NCBI GenBank assembly: GCA_947501045.1
Contig: CANMUI010000005.1
Location: 186,001-250,000, forward strand
From: an uncultured Psychrobacter sp.
GTDB taxonomy: Bacteria > Pseudomonadota > Gammaproteobacteria > Pseudomonadales > Moraxellaceae
DNA: 64,000 bases
Reading direction: 5' to 3'
Position 1 is the first letter of the stretch; the number at the start of each line of letters is the position of its first letter. Below the pieces are notes generated by a model. That model was not told the origin of the DNA. It made no database searches and saw nothing but the letters and a program-made list of their open reading frames with translations. Below, piece by piece: positions 28,386-38,170 of the stretch. The translations under genes were made by a program, and so were the position numbers.

Positions 28386-31300
28386 ATGTCACGTTTTTTT
28401 ATTAATCGCCCTATTTTTGCATGGGTGTTGGCTATTTTAGTCATGCTTATGGGGATAATAGCTGTTATCAATCTACCGATTGAACAATATCCTCCTATTG
28501 CACCACCGACAGTCACTGTTAGTACCACCTACCCAGGAGCTAACGCAGAAACTATTGAAAACTCGGTGGTACAGATTGTTGAACAGCGTATGAAAGGTCT
28601 TGATGGCCTTATGTACATCTCATCATCAAGCTCTTCAAACGGCGGCGCATCTATAACGCTAACCTTTGAAAACGGTACTGATGTCGATATCGCTCAGGTA
28701 CAGGTGCAAAACAAACTACAGGCAGCTATAAGCGCTTTGCCAGAAGCCGTTCAGCGTCAAGGCGTCAACGTCAATAAGTCCTCTAGTAGCTTTTTGATGG
28801 TACAGGGTTTTATCTCTGAAGATGGGCGTATGGATGAGGCTGATATTGGTGATTATATTAACGCCAATATCGTTGATCAGATCAGCCGAGTTGAAGGTGT
28901 CGGTGAGGTACAGTCATTTGGTTCTTCTTATGCGATGCGTATTTGGCTCGATCCTGAGCGCTTGCGTAGCTTTAGCATGGTGCCAGCTGATGTCGTTGAA
29001 GCAGTACGGGCACAGAACACTCAAGTATCAGCTGGACAGCTGGCTCAAAGACCCGCTGATCTTGATAATCAAGTTATCAGTGCAACGGTTACGGTGCAAA
29101 GCTATCTACAAACTCCTGAAGAATTTAGCAATATACTCTTAAAAACAGACAGCTCAGGCGCGATAGTACGTTTGGGTGATGTCGCAGATGTCGAGATTGG
29201 TAGTGAAAGCTATAGTGTGACGGCGCTTTATAATGGTCAAGAAGCAGCCGGTATGGGTATTTCTCTCGCTACTGGGGCTAACGCACTTGATACTCGTGAA
29301 GCGGTAGAAGAGCGTATCGCCGAGCTGGAGCAAAACTTTCCAGAAGGTTTAAAGACCGTTGTCCCTTATGACACTACACCTTTTGTACGCTTATCTATTG
29401 AGCAAGTAGTCCATACTTTGCTTGAAGCCATTGCCTTGGTATTTATCGTCATGTATCTGTTTTTGCAGAGCTGGCGCGCCACTATTATTCCAACGCTTGC
29501 GGTGCCTGTAGTTATTTTGGGTACCTTTGCCGTCCTGTATGCAGCAGGGTTTAGTATCAACGTATTAACGATGTTCGCGTTGGTTCTCTCCATCGGTCTA
29601 CTGGTCGATGATGCTATCGTCGTGGTCGAAAACGTTGAGCGTATCATTGAGGAGAATCAAGAGATCTCCATTAAAGACGCTACGATTCAATCTATGGGTG
29701 AGATCAGTAAAGTCGTTATTGGTATCGCGCTTATCTTATCAGCCGTCTTTGTACCCATGGCATTCTTTGGTGGTTCAACGGGTGTGATCTACCGTCAGTT
29801 CTCTATTACCTTGATTACTACGATGGTATTATCAGCGCTTGTCGCTCTTATCTTTACCCCGGCCCTATGCGCCACTTTACTTAAACGTAGTAAAAATCAC
29901 GACGAAAATGGTGAGGTTGAGGAGAAAAAAGGCTTCTTTGGCTGGTTTAACCGTAGTTTTGACAAAGTTAGCCGTAGTTATGAAAAAATTATTGGTAAAA
30001 GTATCGGGGTAAAATGGCTATACCTTGCCGGCTACGCAGTTATTATCGCTATTATGGCAGTGGTATTTTTGCGCATTCCTGGTTCGTTTTTGCCCGAAGA
30101 AGATCAGGGTATCATGTTTACCTTGGTACAGCTGCCAGCAGGCTCTACCCTCGATGAAACACGAGACGTTCTCGATAAAGTCTCCGAGTATTACAATACG
30201 CAAGAAGAGAGTAATATTAGGTCGATCTTTAGTATTGCAGGTTTTAGTTTTGTAGGACAAGGGCAAAACGTTGGTCTGGCTTTTGTCTCGCTTAGCGATT
30301 GGGGCAACCGCGGCGCAGAGGAGGATACGGTACAAGCAATCTCTACCCGTGCCAATGGTTACTTTGCAACCCAGCTCAATGAAGCTCAGGTTTTTGCCAT
30401 CGTGCCTCCAGCTATTACCGGTCTTGGTAACTCAAGCGGGTTTGATCTGATGCTACAAGATGTTGGTAATATCGGTCACCAAGGTCTACTTGAAGCCCGT
30501 AACCAGCTACTTGGTATGGCAGGACAAGATGACAGAGTGACGGGCGTACGTCCGAACGGTCAAGAAGATGCACCGCAATTAAAGATCAACGTAAACCAAG
30601 AGCAAGCGGCCGCCTACGGTCTATCTATGGGTAGTATTAATAGCGTTATCTCTATCGCTTGGGGCTCAGCTTATATCAACGACTTTATTGATCGTGGCCG
30701 TATTAAACGGGTGTTTGCTCAAGGGGAACCTGAGAGCCGTACTACCGCTGAAGATATAGGTAAGTGGTACGTGCGCAATGAGATTGGTGATATGATTTCG
30801 TTCGATGCGTTCTCCACTAGCGAATGGCGCCTAGCCTCCCCGCGTCTAACCCGTTATAACAGCTTACCTTCCATGAACATTCAAGGTAACGCTGCTGCAG
30901 GTTTAAGTACTGGTGAAGCAATGGATACTATGGAAGAGCTGATCACCAATTTACCTGAAGGGGTTGGTTATGAATGGACAGGATTGTCATTAGAGGAGCA
31001 AAAATCAGGGGCACAAGCACCGATCCTTTATGCTATCTCAATTTTAGTCGTATTCTTGTGTCTAGCTGCACTTTACGAAAGCTGGTCTGTGCCTTTCTCG
31101 GTGCTGTTGGTCATTCCACTTGGCGTCTTAGGCGCGGTACTCCTGACTTGGCTACGAAACTTTTCCAACGATATTTACTTACAAGTTGGTCTGCTTACCG
31201 TGGTCGGACTATCCGCCAAAAATGCCATTTTGATCATTGAGTTTGCCAAAGACCACCAAGAAGAAGGTAATAGTCTCAGAGATGCGGTGATGCTGGCAGC

Positions 31301-31697
31301 ACGGCAACGTTTGCGTCCTATTATCATGACCTCACTTGCCTTTGGTTTGGGTGTTGTGCCATTATTCATAGCCAGCGGTCCAGGTTCTGGTAGCCAAAAT
31401 GCTATCGGTACGAGTGTTCTTGGCGGCGTTATTACTGCAACTTTCTTAGGGGTTTTCTTCATTCCAATGTTCTACGTTTGGGTACGTAGCTTGTTCCCTT
31501 ATAAAGGTAATGAAGCCCATGACATAGATGATGGTGGCGGCGATAATAACGGTGGAAATGGCAGTAATGGTAACGATGACGGTGATAATGATGACAACGG
31601 TGATAATGACCATAAGCCTAAAAAGCCAACCGATGATAAGCGAGATGCTCCTTCTGGAAGTTATCAGCCTGTAAGCTTTGGAGATAATATACAATGA
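28386..31697 (+). CDS. RND multidrug efflux permease (HAE1 family, AcrB/MexB/AdeB type)
   Basis: Proton-driven trimeric inner-membrane pump. The N-terminus MSRFFINRPIFAWVLAI is typical. The proton relay is present: D408-D409 in GLLVDDAIVVVEN (helix 4), and the Lys in LSAKNAILIIEFAKD (helix 10). Two large periplasmic loops and 12 helices as in AcrB. 1103 residues against 1049 for E. coli AcrB; the surplus is mainly a C-terminal Asp/Gly/Asn-rich tail (about 1045-1085) ending in a Lys-rich stretch, on the cytoplasmic side. Overlaps the outer-membrane gene by ATGA (31694-31697). Confidence 0.97.
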   Translation: MSRFFINRPIFAWVLAILVMLMGIIAVINLPIEQYPPIAPPTVTVSTTYPGANAETIENSVVQIVEQRMKGLDGLMYISSSSSSNGGASITLTFENGTDVDIAQVQVQNKLQAAISALPEAVQRQGVNVNKSSSSFLMVQGFISEDGRMDEADIGDYINANIVDQISRVEGVGEVQSFGSSYAMRIWLDPERLRSFSMVPADVVEAVRAQNTQVSAGQLAQRPADLDNQVISATVTVQSYLQTPEEFSNILLKTDSSGAIVRLGDVADVEIGSESYSVTALYNGQEAAGMGISLATGANALDTREAVEERIAELEQNFPEGLKTVVPYDTTPFVRLSIEQVVHTLLEAIALVFIVMYLFLQSWRATIIPTLAVPVVILGTFAVLYAAGFSINVLTMFALVLSIGLLVDDAIVVVENVERIIEENQEISIKDATIQSMGEISKVVIGIALILSAVFVPMAFFGGSTGVIYRQFSITLITTMVLSALVALIFTPALCATLLKRSKNHDENGEVEEKKGFFGWFNRSFDKVSRSYEKIIGKSIGVKWLYLAGYAVIIAIMAVVFLRIPGSFLPEEDQGIMFTLVQLPAGSTLDETRDVLDKVSEYYNTQEESNIRSIFSIAGFSFVGQGQNVGLAFVSLSDWGNRGAEEDTVQAISTRANGYFATQLNEAQVFAIVPPAITGLGNSSGFDLMLQDVGNIGHQGLLEARNQLLGMAGQDDRVTGVRPNGQEDAPQLKINVNQEQAAAYGLSMGSINSVISIAWGSAYINDFIDRGRIKRVFAQGEPESRTTAEDIGKWYVRNEIGDMISFDAFSTSEWRLASPRLTRYNSLPSMNIQGNAAAGLSTGEAMDTMEELITNLPEGVGYEWTGLSLEEQKSGAQAPILYAISILVVFLCLAALYESWSVPFSVLLVIPLGVLGAVLLTWLRNFSNDIYLQVGLLTVVGLSAKNAILIIEFAKDHQEEGNSLRDAVMLAARQRLRPIIMTSLAFGLGVVPLFIASGPGSGSQNAIGTSVLGGVITATFLGVFFIPMFYVWVRSLFPYKGNEAHDIDDGGGDNNGGNGSNGNDDGDNDDNGDNDHKPKKPTDDKRDAPSGSYQPVSFGDNIQ

Positions 31698-33574
31698 GTT
31701 TTCAATCTTTTTTTACTCCCAAATCAGCAAGTCAAACAGTAGCTACCACTACTACTGTGCGACCTGCGACAGGTAAAGCATTGCTAATGACTACTGCTGC
31801 TACTTCTTTGAAAAGTGCTACCAGATCAGGAAGATTATTTGCTTTGAGTGCTTTGGTGATGAGTATGGCCGCTTGTACTACCATTCCTCCAAAAGCGGAT
31901 AATAGTCCCATACTTGCCAAGCCTAATATTGGTATTAATCAGGCTTTTGGTACTAGCGATCTTGATCGTGAGACCGTTAGTAATGGTAATCAGCCAAGTC
32001 TAGCCAGTCAGCGCTGGCAGAACTTTTATAGTGATGAGCGCTTAAAAGCATTAATTGCTCTAGGTTTAGAGAACAACAAAGATTTTGAAAGTGCACGCTT
32101 AGCTATTGAGCGTGCCCGAGCTCAGTACCGAATCACTGATATTCAAGACCTGCCGACGATTAATGGTCAAGCGGACTATTCTCGTCAAAGTCAGTCTTCA
32201 CCGCGGACAGATATTCCTGGCGTCGGCGGCTTTGGTGGCAGACAAACGACTGATGCTTATAGCGTCAATCTAGGTCTAGCCAGCTACGAGCTTGATTTTT
32301 GGGGCAGAATTGACAGCCTAAAAGATCAGGCGCTGCAAAACTTTTTGGCAACCACTGCCGCCAAAGATGTGACGCAGATCAGTCTGATTAGTAATATCGC
32401 GCAAAGCTACGCCAACCTAAGTTATAGTATGGCGCAGCTTAAACTAGCTGAAGCTACGGTCGAGAGCCGTGAACGCTCTTTGGATATTGCCGAGGCACGT
32501 TTTGAAGCAGGTATTGATCCTAAACTCCCCTCACTGCAATCTGCAGCGGCTCTTGAAAATGCCAAAATCGCTGTATTGCAAGCTCAAACTAGTATTTTAA
32601 GATCACGCAATGCTCTACAGTTTTTGGTAGGTGCGCCTATTCCAGGCCAGCTCATCCCAGCACCTGCGATCAGCAACATTACTACGCCTGAGATCTTTAA
32701 TGCAGGCTTACCAAGTGAGCTACTGCGCTATCGTCCTGACGTGCTACAAGCAGAATATAACCTAAAAGCGGCTGGTGCTAACATTGCTGTCGCACGCGCC
32801 GCCTACTTCCCAACGATCAGCTTAGCCAGTAGTGTAGGAGTGCGTAGTGATAGTCTGAGTAATTTGTTTGAGAGTGATTCATACGGCTGGTCTTTTGGCC
32901 CTAATATCACTGTACCTATCTTTGATGGCGGGCGTTTGAATGCCAATTATGATGTGGCAAAAATCGAGCGCGAGCAAACGCTTGCTAACTATGAGCAGTC
33001 TATTCAGGTAGCATTCCGTGAGGTGTCGGATGTTCTAGCTACGCGGGCGACTTTAGGCGAGCAGCTTAGAACCCAGTACCGTCTGCAAGATAACTTTGAT
33101 CAAACTTATCAGATTGCTGACGCGCGCTTTAAAGCCGGTATCTCCAACTATCTCGATGTTCTTGATGCGCAGCGCTCATTGTTCTCAACGCAGCAAGGTA
33201 TTTTGGATTTAGAGCTACAAAACATCATCAGTCAAATTGAGCTGTATCAAGCGCTGGGCGGCGGTGCGAATTTGGATATACCAGAGGCTATTCCTGTACC
33301 GCAGTACACTAACTTAGCACGGATTGCCAATCTTAATGAATACAGTCCTAAAGCGAAAGCGGCTTATGCTATTGATGCTGCAAGCTCCGCACGCGTAGCA
33401 TCGGTGCCAGAAGCGGCGGCTATTGAACAAGCAAAAGATCCAGCGACCGCTGTATTTAGACCAAAAGCGGTCGTTGATATCGATAATGACAACGACGCTG
33501 ATGCAGCGGTTGGTACTCTGATTCAAGAAACGCCAGTTGAACAAGCGCCAACTACAGAAATTGTCGAACCTTAG
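31694..33574 (+). CDS. Outer-membrane efflux lipoprotein (OprM/NodT family)
   Basis: Trimeric outer-membrane and periplasmic channel of the RND system. A lipoprotein signal lies unusually far in: a ~45-residue polar extension precedes the hydrophobic core, and the lipid Cys is C61 (SMAAC). Two OEP repeats follow, with DFWGRID near the start of the first and YRPDVLQAEYNLKAAGANI in the second. 626 residues, much longer than OprM (485), because of the N-terminal extension and a ~90-residue Ala/Asp/Glu-rich C-terminal tail. The overlap with the permease (ATGA) supports the early start; a GGAG site is 10 nt upstream. An internal ATG at residue 32 would give a more conventional signal peptide. Confidence 0.93.
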   Translation: MSFQSFFTPKSASQTVATTTTVRPATGKALLMTTAATSLKSATRSGRLFALSALVMSMAACTTIPPKADNSPILAKPNIGINQAFGTSDLDRETVSNGNQPSLASQRWQNFYSDERLKALIALGLENNKDFESARLAIERARAQYRITDIQDLPTINGQADYSRQSQSSPRTDIPGVGGFGGRQTTDAYSVNLGLASYELDFWGRIDSLKDQALQNFLATTAAKDVTQISLISNIAQSYANLSYSMAQLKLAEATVESRERSLDIAEARFEAGIDPKLPSLQSAAALENAKIAVLQAQTSILRSRNALQFLVGAPIPGQLIPAPAISNITTPEIFNAGLPSELLRYRPDVLQAEYNLKAAGANIAVARAAYFPTISLASSVGVRSDSLSNLFESDSYGWSFGPNITVPIFDGGRLNANYDVAKIEREQTLANYEQSIQVAFREVSDVLATRATLGEQLRTQYRLQDNFDQTYQIADARFKAGISNYLDVLDAQRSLFSTQQGILDLELQNIISQIELYQALGGGANLDIPEAIPVPQYTNLARIANLNEYSPKAKAAYAIDAASSARVASVPEAAAIEQAKDPATAVFRPKAVVDIDNDNDADAAVGTLIQETPVEQAPTTEIVEP

Positions 33575-33615
33575 ATGCTTGTTTTACCAGTCATTTAGTA
33601 ATCAATAATACGATC

Positions 33616-33642
33616 AGCTCTGCCGATTTGGTGGGGCTTTTT
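33616..33642 (+). terminator. Likely terminator of the RND operon
   Basis: 9-bp stem with G-T pairs (33616-33624 with 33630-33638), 5-nt loop, followed by T5. It lies 42 bp after the outer-membrane gene and before hemB. Confidence 0.6.
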
Positions 33643-33696
33643 GCTTTATGATATTTGTTACATCTGTCTATTATCAAACTGAAATAAGGATTTATT

Positions 33697-34704
33697 ATGT
33701 CTTATACTTTCAATCGCCAATTTCCTGAAACCCGTTTGCGCCGCTTGCGTTACAACGATAACGTGCGCGCTATGATTCGTGAAGTTGAGCTGCATCCCAA
33801 GCATTTTATCGCGCCAGTGTTTGTGTTAGAAGGAGACAATCAACGCGAAGCAGTCGCTAGTATGCCCGGGGTTGAACGCTTATCAATTGATTTACTAATC
33901 AAACATGCCAAAGATCTTTTGAGCGAAGGCGTCACCACTATCGATATTTTTCCTGTTATCGATAATTCGTTAAAGACGCCTGATGGCATGGCAGCCTATG
34001 ACGAAAACGGTTTGGCTGCACGCGCAGTAGCGGCGGTAAAAGACGCGGTGCCTGAGATGGTGGTCATGACTGATGTGGCGCTTGATCCTTATACTTCGCA
34101 CGGTCAAGATGGTCTGCTCGATGATAGTGGCTATGTGGTCAATGATGCTACAGTAGAGGTCTTGGTCAAACAAGCTTTAGTACATGCACGCGCAGGCGCC
34201 GATATTATCTCCCCAAGCGATATGATGGATGGACGTATTAAAGCCATGCGCGATGCTTTTGAGGCCGAGGGCTTTGCTAATACGGCTATTATGGCCTACT
34301 CTGCCAAATACGCCTCTGCTTACTACGGACCGTTTCGTGATGCGGTCGGTAGTGCTAGCAACCTAAAAGGCGGGCACAAAAAGCAGTATCAGATGGACTT
34401 TGGTAACCGTGCTGAGGCTTTGCACGAAGTGGCGATGGATATCGCCGAGGGCGCAGATATGGTGATGATCAAGCCCGGCCAACCCTATCTTGATCTGATT
34501 CGTGAGGTCAAAAATACCTTTGGCATACCTACCTTTGCTTATCAAGTCTCCGGCGAATACGCCATGCATATGGCAGCGATTCAAAATGGCTGGCTTACCG
34601 ACGCGGTAATTTTGGAGTCCTTGATTGGCTTTCGCCGCGCTGGTGCCGATGGTATCTTGACTTACTTTGCGCTTGAGGCAGCGCGGCAGTTGAATAATAC
34701 TTAG
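33697..34704 (+). CDS. hemB: Porphobilinogen synthase (delta-aminolevulinate dehydratase)
   Basis: Condenses two 5-aminolevulinate molecules to porphobilinogen in haem synthesis. The Schiff-base Lys is in MVMIKPGQPYLDLI and the second active-site Lys in AYSAKYASAYYGPFRDA. The zinc-binding Cys cluster of the E. coli enzyme is replaced: the segment reads DVALDPYTSHGQDG, with Asp in place of Cys. This is the pattern of the Pseudomonas-type Mg-dependent, zinc-free enzymes. 335 residues. Has an AAGGA site ahead of ATG; monocistronic. Confidence 0.97.
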   Translation: MSYTFNRQFPETRLRRLRYNDNVRAMIREVELHPKHFIAPVFVLEGDNQREAVASMPGVERLSIDLLIKHAKDLLSEGVTTIDIFPVIDNSLKTPDGMAAYDENGLAARAVAAVKDAVPEMVVMTDVALDPYTSHGQDGLLDDSGYVVNDATVEVLVKQALVHARAGADIISPSDMMDGRIKAMRDAFEAEGFANTAIMAYSAKYASAYYGPFRDAVGSASNLKGGHKKQYQMDFGNRAEALHEVAMDIAEGADMVMIKPGQPYLDLIREVKNTFGIPTFAYQVSGEYAMHMAAIQNGWLTDAVILESLIGFRRAGADGILTYFALEAARQLNNT

Positions 34705-34743
34705 TAAAGACTCAATAGAGAGATAACTTCCTATTAAGAGAGT

Positions 34744-34786
34744 TGTAGCTCAGCAAATTTTCATACAATTACTATGCTGAGCTACA
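34744..34786. terminator. Perfect 12-bp stem-loop between convergent genes
   Basis: TGTAGCTCAGCA (34744-34755) and TGCTGAGCTACA (34775-34786), 19-nt loop. Lies between the hemB stop and the end of the convergent DMT gene, so it can serve both; there is no clean T-run, so the termination mechanism is uncertain. Confidence 0.55.
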
Positions 34787-34801
34787 GCTTACGATAACTG
34801 A

Positions 34802-35716
34802 CTATTGCCGCAAGGATATAATTCCTGCTATCACAATAAGAAAAATCCCAATTAAAGATAGCATATCTGGCACTTCGGCAAAGAAGACCAGTCCCCATAT
34901 TATGGCAAATCCAACATAAGCAAAGTCAAATGTTCCAATAACGGTAGGTGGTGCTTTTTGATAAGCAATAGCCGTGCCTACACTACCTATTAGAATTGCC
35001 ATTGCCAATAATATCATTGACCTCCACTCTATTAGACCCATAGCTGTCCACGGCGCTAATAAAAACCCTTCTTTTGGCACAGATGTAATTAATGAAATTG
35101 CCAACGCTGCTACCGTGCCTACCATAATAAAAGTTGCATTCAATGCAAAAGATAACATGATCGGATTGACTTCGCGGCATTTAGTACGAGTCAAGATCAT
35201 CGCCGAAGCATAGAGCACCGCAGCTAGCAAAGGTAAAATTGCATAAAAATTGAAGTCTCCAGCTTTTGGGCGCAGTATCAATAATACACCTATAAATCCG
35301 ATAACCACTGCCAGCCAACCAAGACGATTGATCTTATCACCAGTAAATATCGCGGAAAAAAGCGTAATAAAAATCGGCAATGTGTAATAGGTCGCAGCAG
35401 CAATAGATAAATCTAAATTTGGTAAAGAAAGGTAATAAGCTATCCACATACCAACTAGCATAAAGCTGCGAAGCATTGTCCAACCTAATGCTGGTGGGAT
35501 AGATAACGCTTTCGGTGCTTTTAACCAAAGATAAAGCACAAGAACAGGTAATACTAGAAGTGAGCGCAAAACAAATATTTGCCAAATGACAAACTCTCCG
35601 CTAGTAAACTTAATCAGTGCATCACCTAGTGATAGTGCCAAGACCGTAAAAATAATTACTGACACAGCGAAAGGTAAGTTATCTGAACGTTCTTTAAATT
35701 GAGTTACAGCTTTCAA
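34802..35716 (-). CDS. DMT superfamily (EamA) transporter
   Basis: Inner-membrane metabolite exporter of the drug/metabolite transporter superfamily. 304 residues with about ten hydrophobic helices arranged as two EamA repeats (about 20-150 and 160-300). Helix-loop motifs such as AATYYTLPIFITLFSAIF and AYQKAPPTVIGTFDFAYV fit the family. Substrate unknown. Convergent with hemB and divergent from rep. Confidence 0.9.
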   Translation of the reverse strand: MKAVTQFKERSDNLPFAVSVIIFTVLALSLGDALIKFTSGEFVIWQIFVLRSLLVLPVLVLYLWLKAPKALSIPPALGWTMLRSFMLVGMWIAYYLSLPNLDLSIAAATYYTLPIFITLFSAIFTGDKINRLGWLAVVIGFIGVLLILRPKAGDFNFYAILPLLAAVLYASAMILTRTKCREVNPIMLSFALNATFIMVGTVAALAISLITSVPKEGFLLAPWTAMGLIEWRSMILLAMAILIGSVGTAIAYQKAPPTVIGTFDFAYVGFAIIWGLVFFAEVPDMLSLIGIFLIVIAGIISLRQ

Positions 35717-35970
35717 TAGTTACTCCTGATAGTTCTATACTTTAATTATCAATATAGTGACTAGAGACGTTCACAATAGGATTTAAGCTTTTTAAAAACA
35801 CTACAATACAAAACCCTCTTTGTCCACTTACTCCCCAAAAGCACACCTTTTGCTTTATAATAACTCACCGAATTTAGATAGCTCCTGTTAGCTATCTGTC
35901 GAATTTTATTACTAAAACTATTGAATCTCTTCTATCTTGCGTTTGTAAAATCTGTCCTAAAGGTTAGCTT

Positions 35971-38004
35971 ATGAGTCAACTAAATCCCAAACAAAACGAG
36001 GCTATGCTCTACGTGTCAGGGCCACTACTGGTATTGGCGGGTGCAGGCTCAGGCAAAACCTCAGTAATTACCCGTAAAATTGCCCACTTAATAGAAAACT
36101 GCAACATGCCAGCTGAACGCATCACGGCGGTGACTTTTACTAATAAAGCGGCGCGCGAGATGAAGGCGCGGGTCAGCAAACTGTTGCCTAGTGAAAAAAT
36201 GCGTGGGCTGACGGTATCGACGTTTCACCAATTTGGTCTCCAGTTTTTGCGTTATGAGCTGATTCATACGCCGCTTAAGGGTAATTTCTCTATCATGGAC
36301 AGCGATGACAGCAAGCGTCTCTTGATGGAGCTGATGATGCGCGATAACTTATCGGGTGCTGAGAGTCGTGAGCTGGTCGGTAAAGCTATAAAATTCATCT
36401 CTGATTGGAAAAATGATCTGGTTGAACCTGATAAGGCTATGGAGACATTGGACGATCCAGAAGATATGATCTTTGCTACCCTTTATGCATTATATGAACG
36501 CAACTTGCGCGCTTATAACGCCGTTGATTTTGATGATCTGATTGTCCTGCCCACCAAGATTTTGCGTGAAAATAGAGAGCTGCGTGACAAATGGCAAAAC
36601 CGTATCCGCTACTTGCTGGTCGATGAGTATCAAGATACTAATACCGCGCAGTATGAGATGATTAAATACTTAGTCGGGCCACAAGGACGCTTCACTGTGG
36701 TAGGTGATGATGACCAGTCTATTTATGCGTGGCGCGGTGCTAAACCTGAAAATATGGCGCTGCTCAAGGAGGACTTTCCTAAGCTTAAGGTGGTTATGCT
36801 TGAGCAAAACTACCGTTCCACCACGCGTATTTTGACCTCTGCAAATGCGGTCATTACTAATAATGAACATTTATTTGAGAAAAAGCTTTGGTCAGACAAA
36901 GGTCATGGCGAAAAGATTCGGATTATTAACTGCCGCAACGATGATGATGAGGCTGAACGAGTTGCTAAAGAGATTGTCACTCATAAACTACGCTATGGCA
37001 ATGAGTGGGAACAATACGCAGTCCTTTATCGCAGTAATTTTCAGGCGCGCATGTTAGAGGCGCAGCTGCGTCAGCTGCAAGTGCCGTATAAATTATCTGG
37101 CGGTCAGTCGTTTTTTGCGCGTAGTGAAATTAAAGATATCATGGGCTACTTGCGTCTTATTTTGAACCCTGAAGATGACAGCGCGTTTTTGCGCATTATT
37201 AATACGCCTAAGCGCGGGATGGGACCTGCCACCCTTGAGAAGCTCGGACTGTTTTCTCAAGAGCATAGCATATCTTTATTAGCATCTTGTACCCATGCTG
37301 GTCTTGCTCATGTCTTGCCGAGCAAAGCTTATGGCACGCTTAAAGAATTTGGTGAGTTTATTGAGCATTATACTAGGGAGCTTGATCAGCATCCCGACCC
37401 TGTCCCTATCGTCAGGCAGATGATCGATGAGACCGGCTATATTGACTTTGTGCGCAGCGATGCCAAAACACCGCAACAAGAGAAGAACCGTATTGACAAC
37501 ATTGATATGCTCTATACCAGTATTCAGTCGTTGATTAACCGCGCCGAGGAAGATGATGAGCGCACGATTGATACCATTATTCGTAAATTAGTGCTGCTCG
37601 ATATGCTTGAGCAGCAGCAAGAAGAAGAGAATACTAACAAAGTCAATCTGATGACGCTGCATGCTGCTAAAGGTTTGGAGTTTGATTACGTCTATATCAT
37701 GGGGTTAGAGGAAGAGATGCTGCCGCATCGCAACTCTATTCTTAGTGAGACGGTCGAGGAAGAACGTCGGCTCATGTATGTTGGTATTACCCGCGCGCGT
37801 CGTGAACTGACTCTAACGCTGGCAACTCAGCGCCGCGCTGGCGGCCAGATGCGCGTGACCTCAGAATCAAGGTTTTTAGATGAGTTACCTGAGGATCATA
37901 TCGACTGGCCTGCCAAAGCCAAAAAGAAAAAGGCGACCAAAAACCCAGAAGCCGTCGCTGATGAATATCTGGCTAATATTCGGGCGTTATTGGGTAATCG
38001 TTGA
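35971..38004 (+). CDS. rep: ATP-dependent DNA helicase Rep
   Basis: Superfamily 1A 3'-5' helicase that helps forks through protein blocks. GAGSGKT Walker A at residues 24-30, FTNKAAREMK (Ia), VDEYQDTN (II), VGDDDQSIYAWRGA (III), LEQNYRST (IV), and MTLHAAKGLEFDYVYIMGLEE and YVGITRARREL (V and VI). 677 residues, matching E. coli Rep (673) and shorter than UvrD (720), so Rep is preferred. A perfect TATAAT lies about 115 bp upstream, but without a recognisable -35. Confidence 0.96.
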   Translation: MSQLNPKQNEAMLYVSGPLLVLAGAGSGKTSVITRKIAHLIENCNMPAERITAVTFTNKAAREMKARVSKLLPSEKMRGLTVSTFHQFGLQFLRYELIHTPLKGNFSIMDSDDSKRLLMELMMRDNLSGAESRELVGKAIKFISDWKNDLVEPDKAMETLDDPEDMIFATLYALYERNLRAYNAVDFDDLIVLPTKILRENRELRDKWQNRIRYLLVDEYQDTNTAQYEMIKYLVGPQGRFTVVGDDDQSIYAWRGAKPENMALLKEDFPKLKVVMLEQNYRSTTRILTSANAVITNNEHLFEKKLWSDKGHGEKIRIINCRNDDDEAERVAKEIVTHKLRYGNEWEQYAVLYRSNFQARMLEAQLRQLQVPYKLSGGQSFFARSEIKDIMGYLRLILNPEDDSAFLRIINTPKRGMGPATLEKLGLFSQEHSISLLASCTHAGLAHVLPSKAYGTLKEFGEFIEHYTRELDQHPDPVPIVRQMIDETGYIDFVRSDAKTPQQEKNRIDNIDMLYTSIQSLINRAEEDDERTIDTIIRKLVLLDMLEQQQEEENTNKVNLMTLHAAKGLEFDYVYIMGLEEEMLPHRNSILSETVEEERRLMYVGITRARRELTLTLATQRRAGGQMRVTSESRFLDELPEDHIDWPAKAKKKKATKNPEAVADEYLANIRALLGNR

Positions 38005-38170
38005 TGCTCATATCTCTGCTAGCTACAGCACGCAAGGGAAGTTAATACTAGCAGCACCGTACCTACTTTAAAGTGTGTTAACTATAGCCGTTGACTCCAA
38101 GCGCTCAAATTTTTAGTCTTAATAAACTTTTATATTGTCTTATACCCTTATTTATTATTTTGGAACGCTT

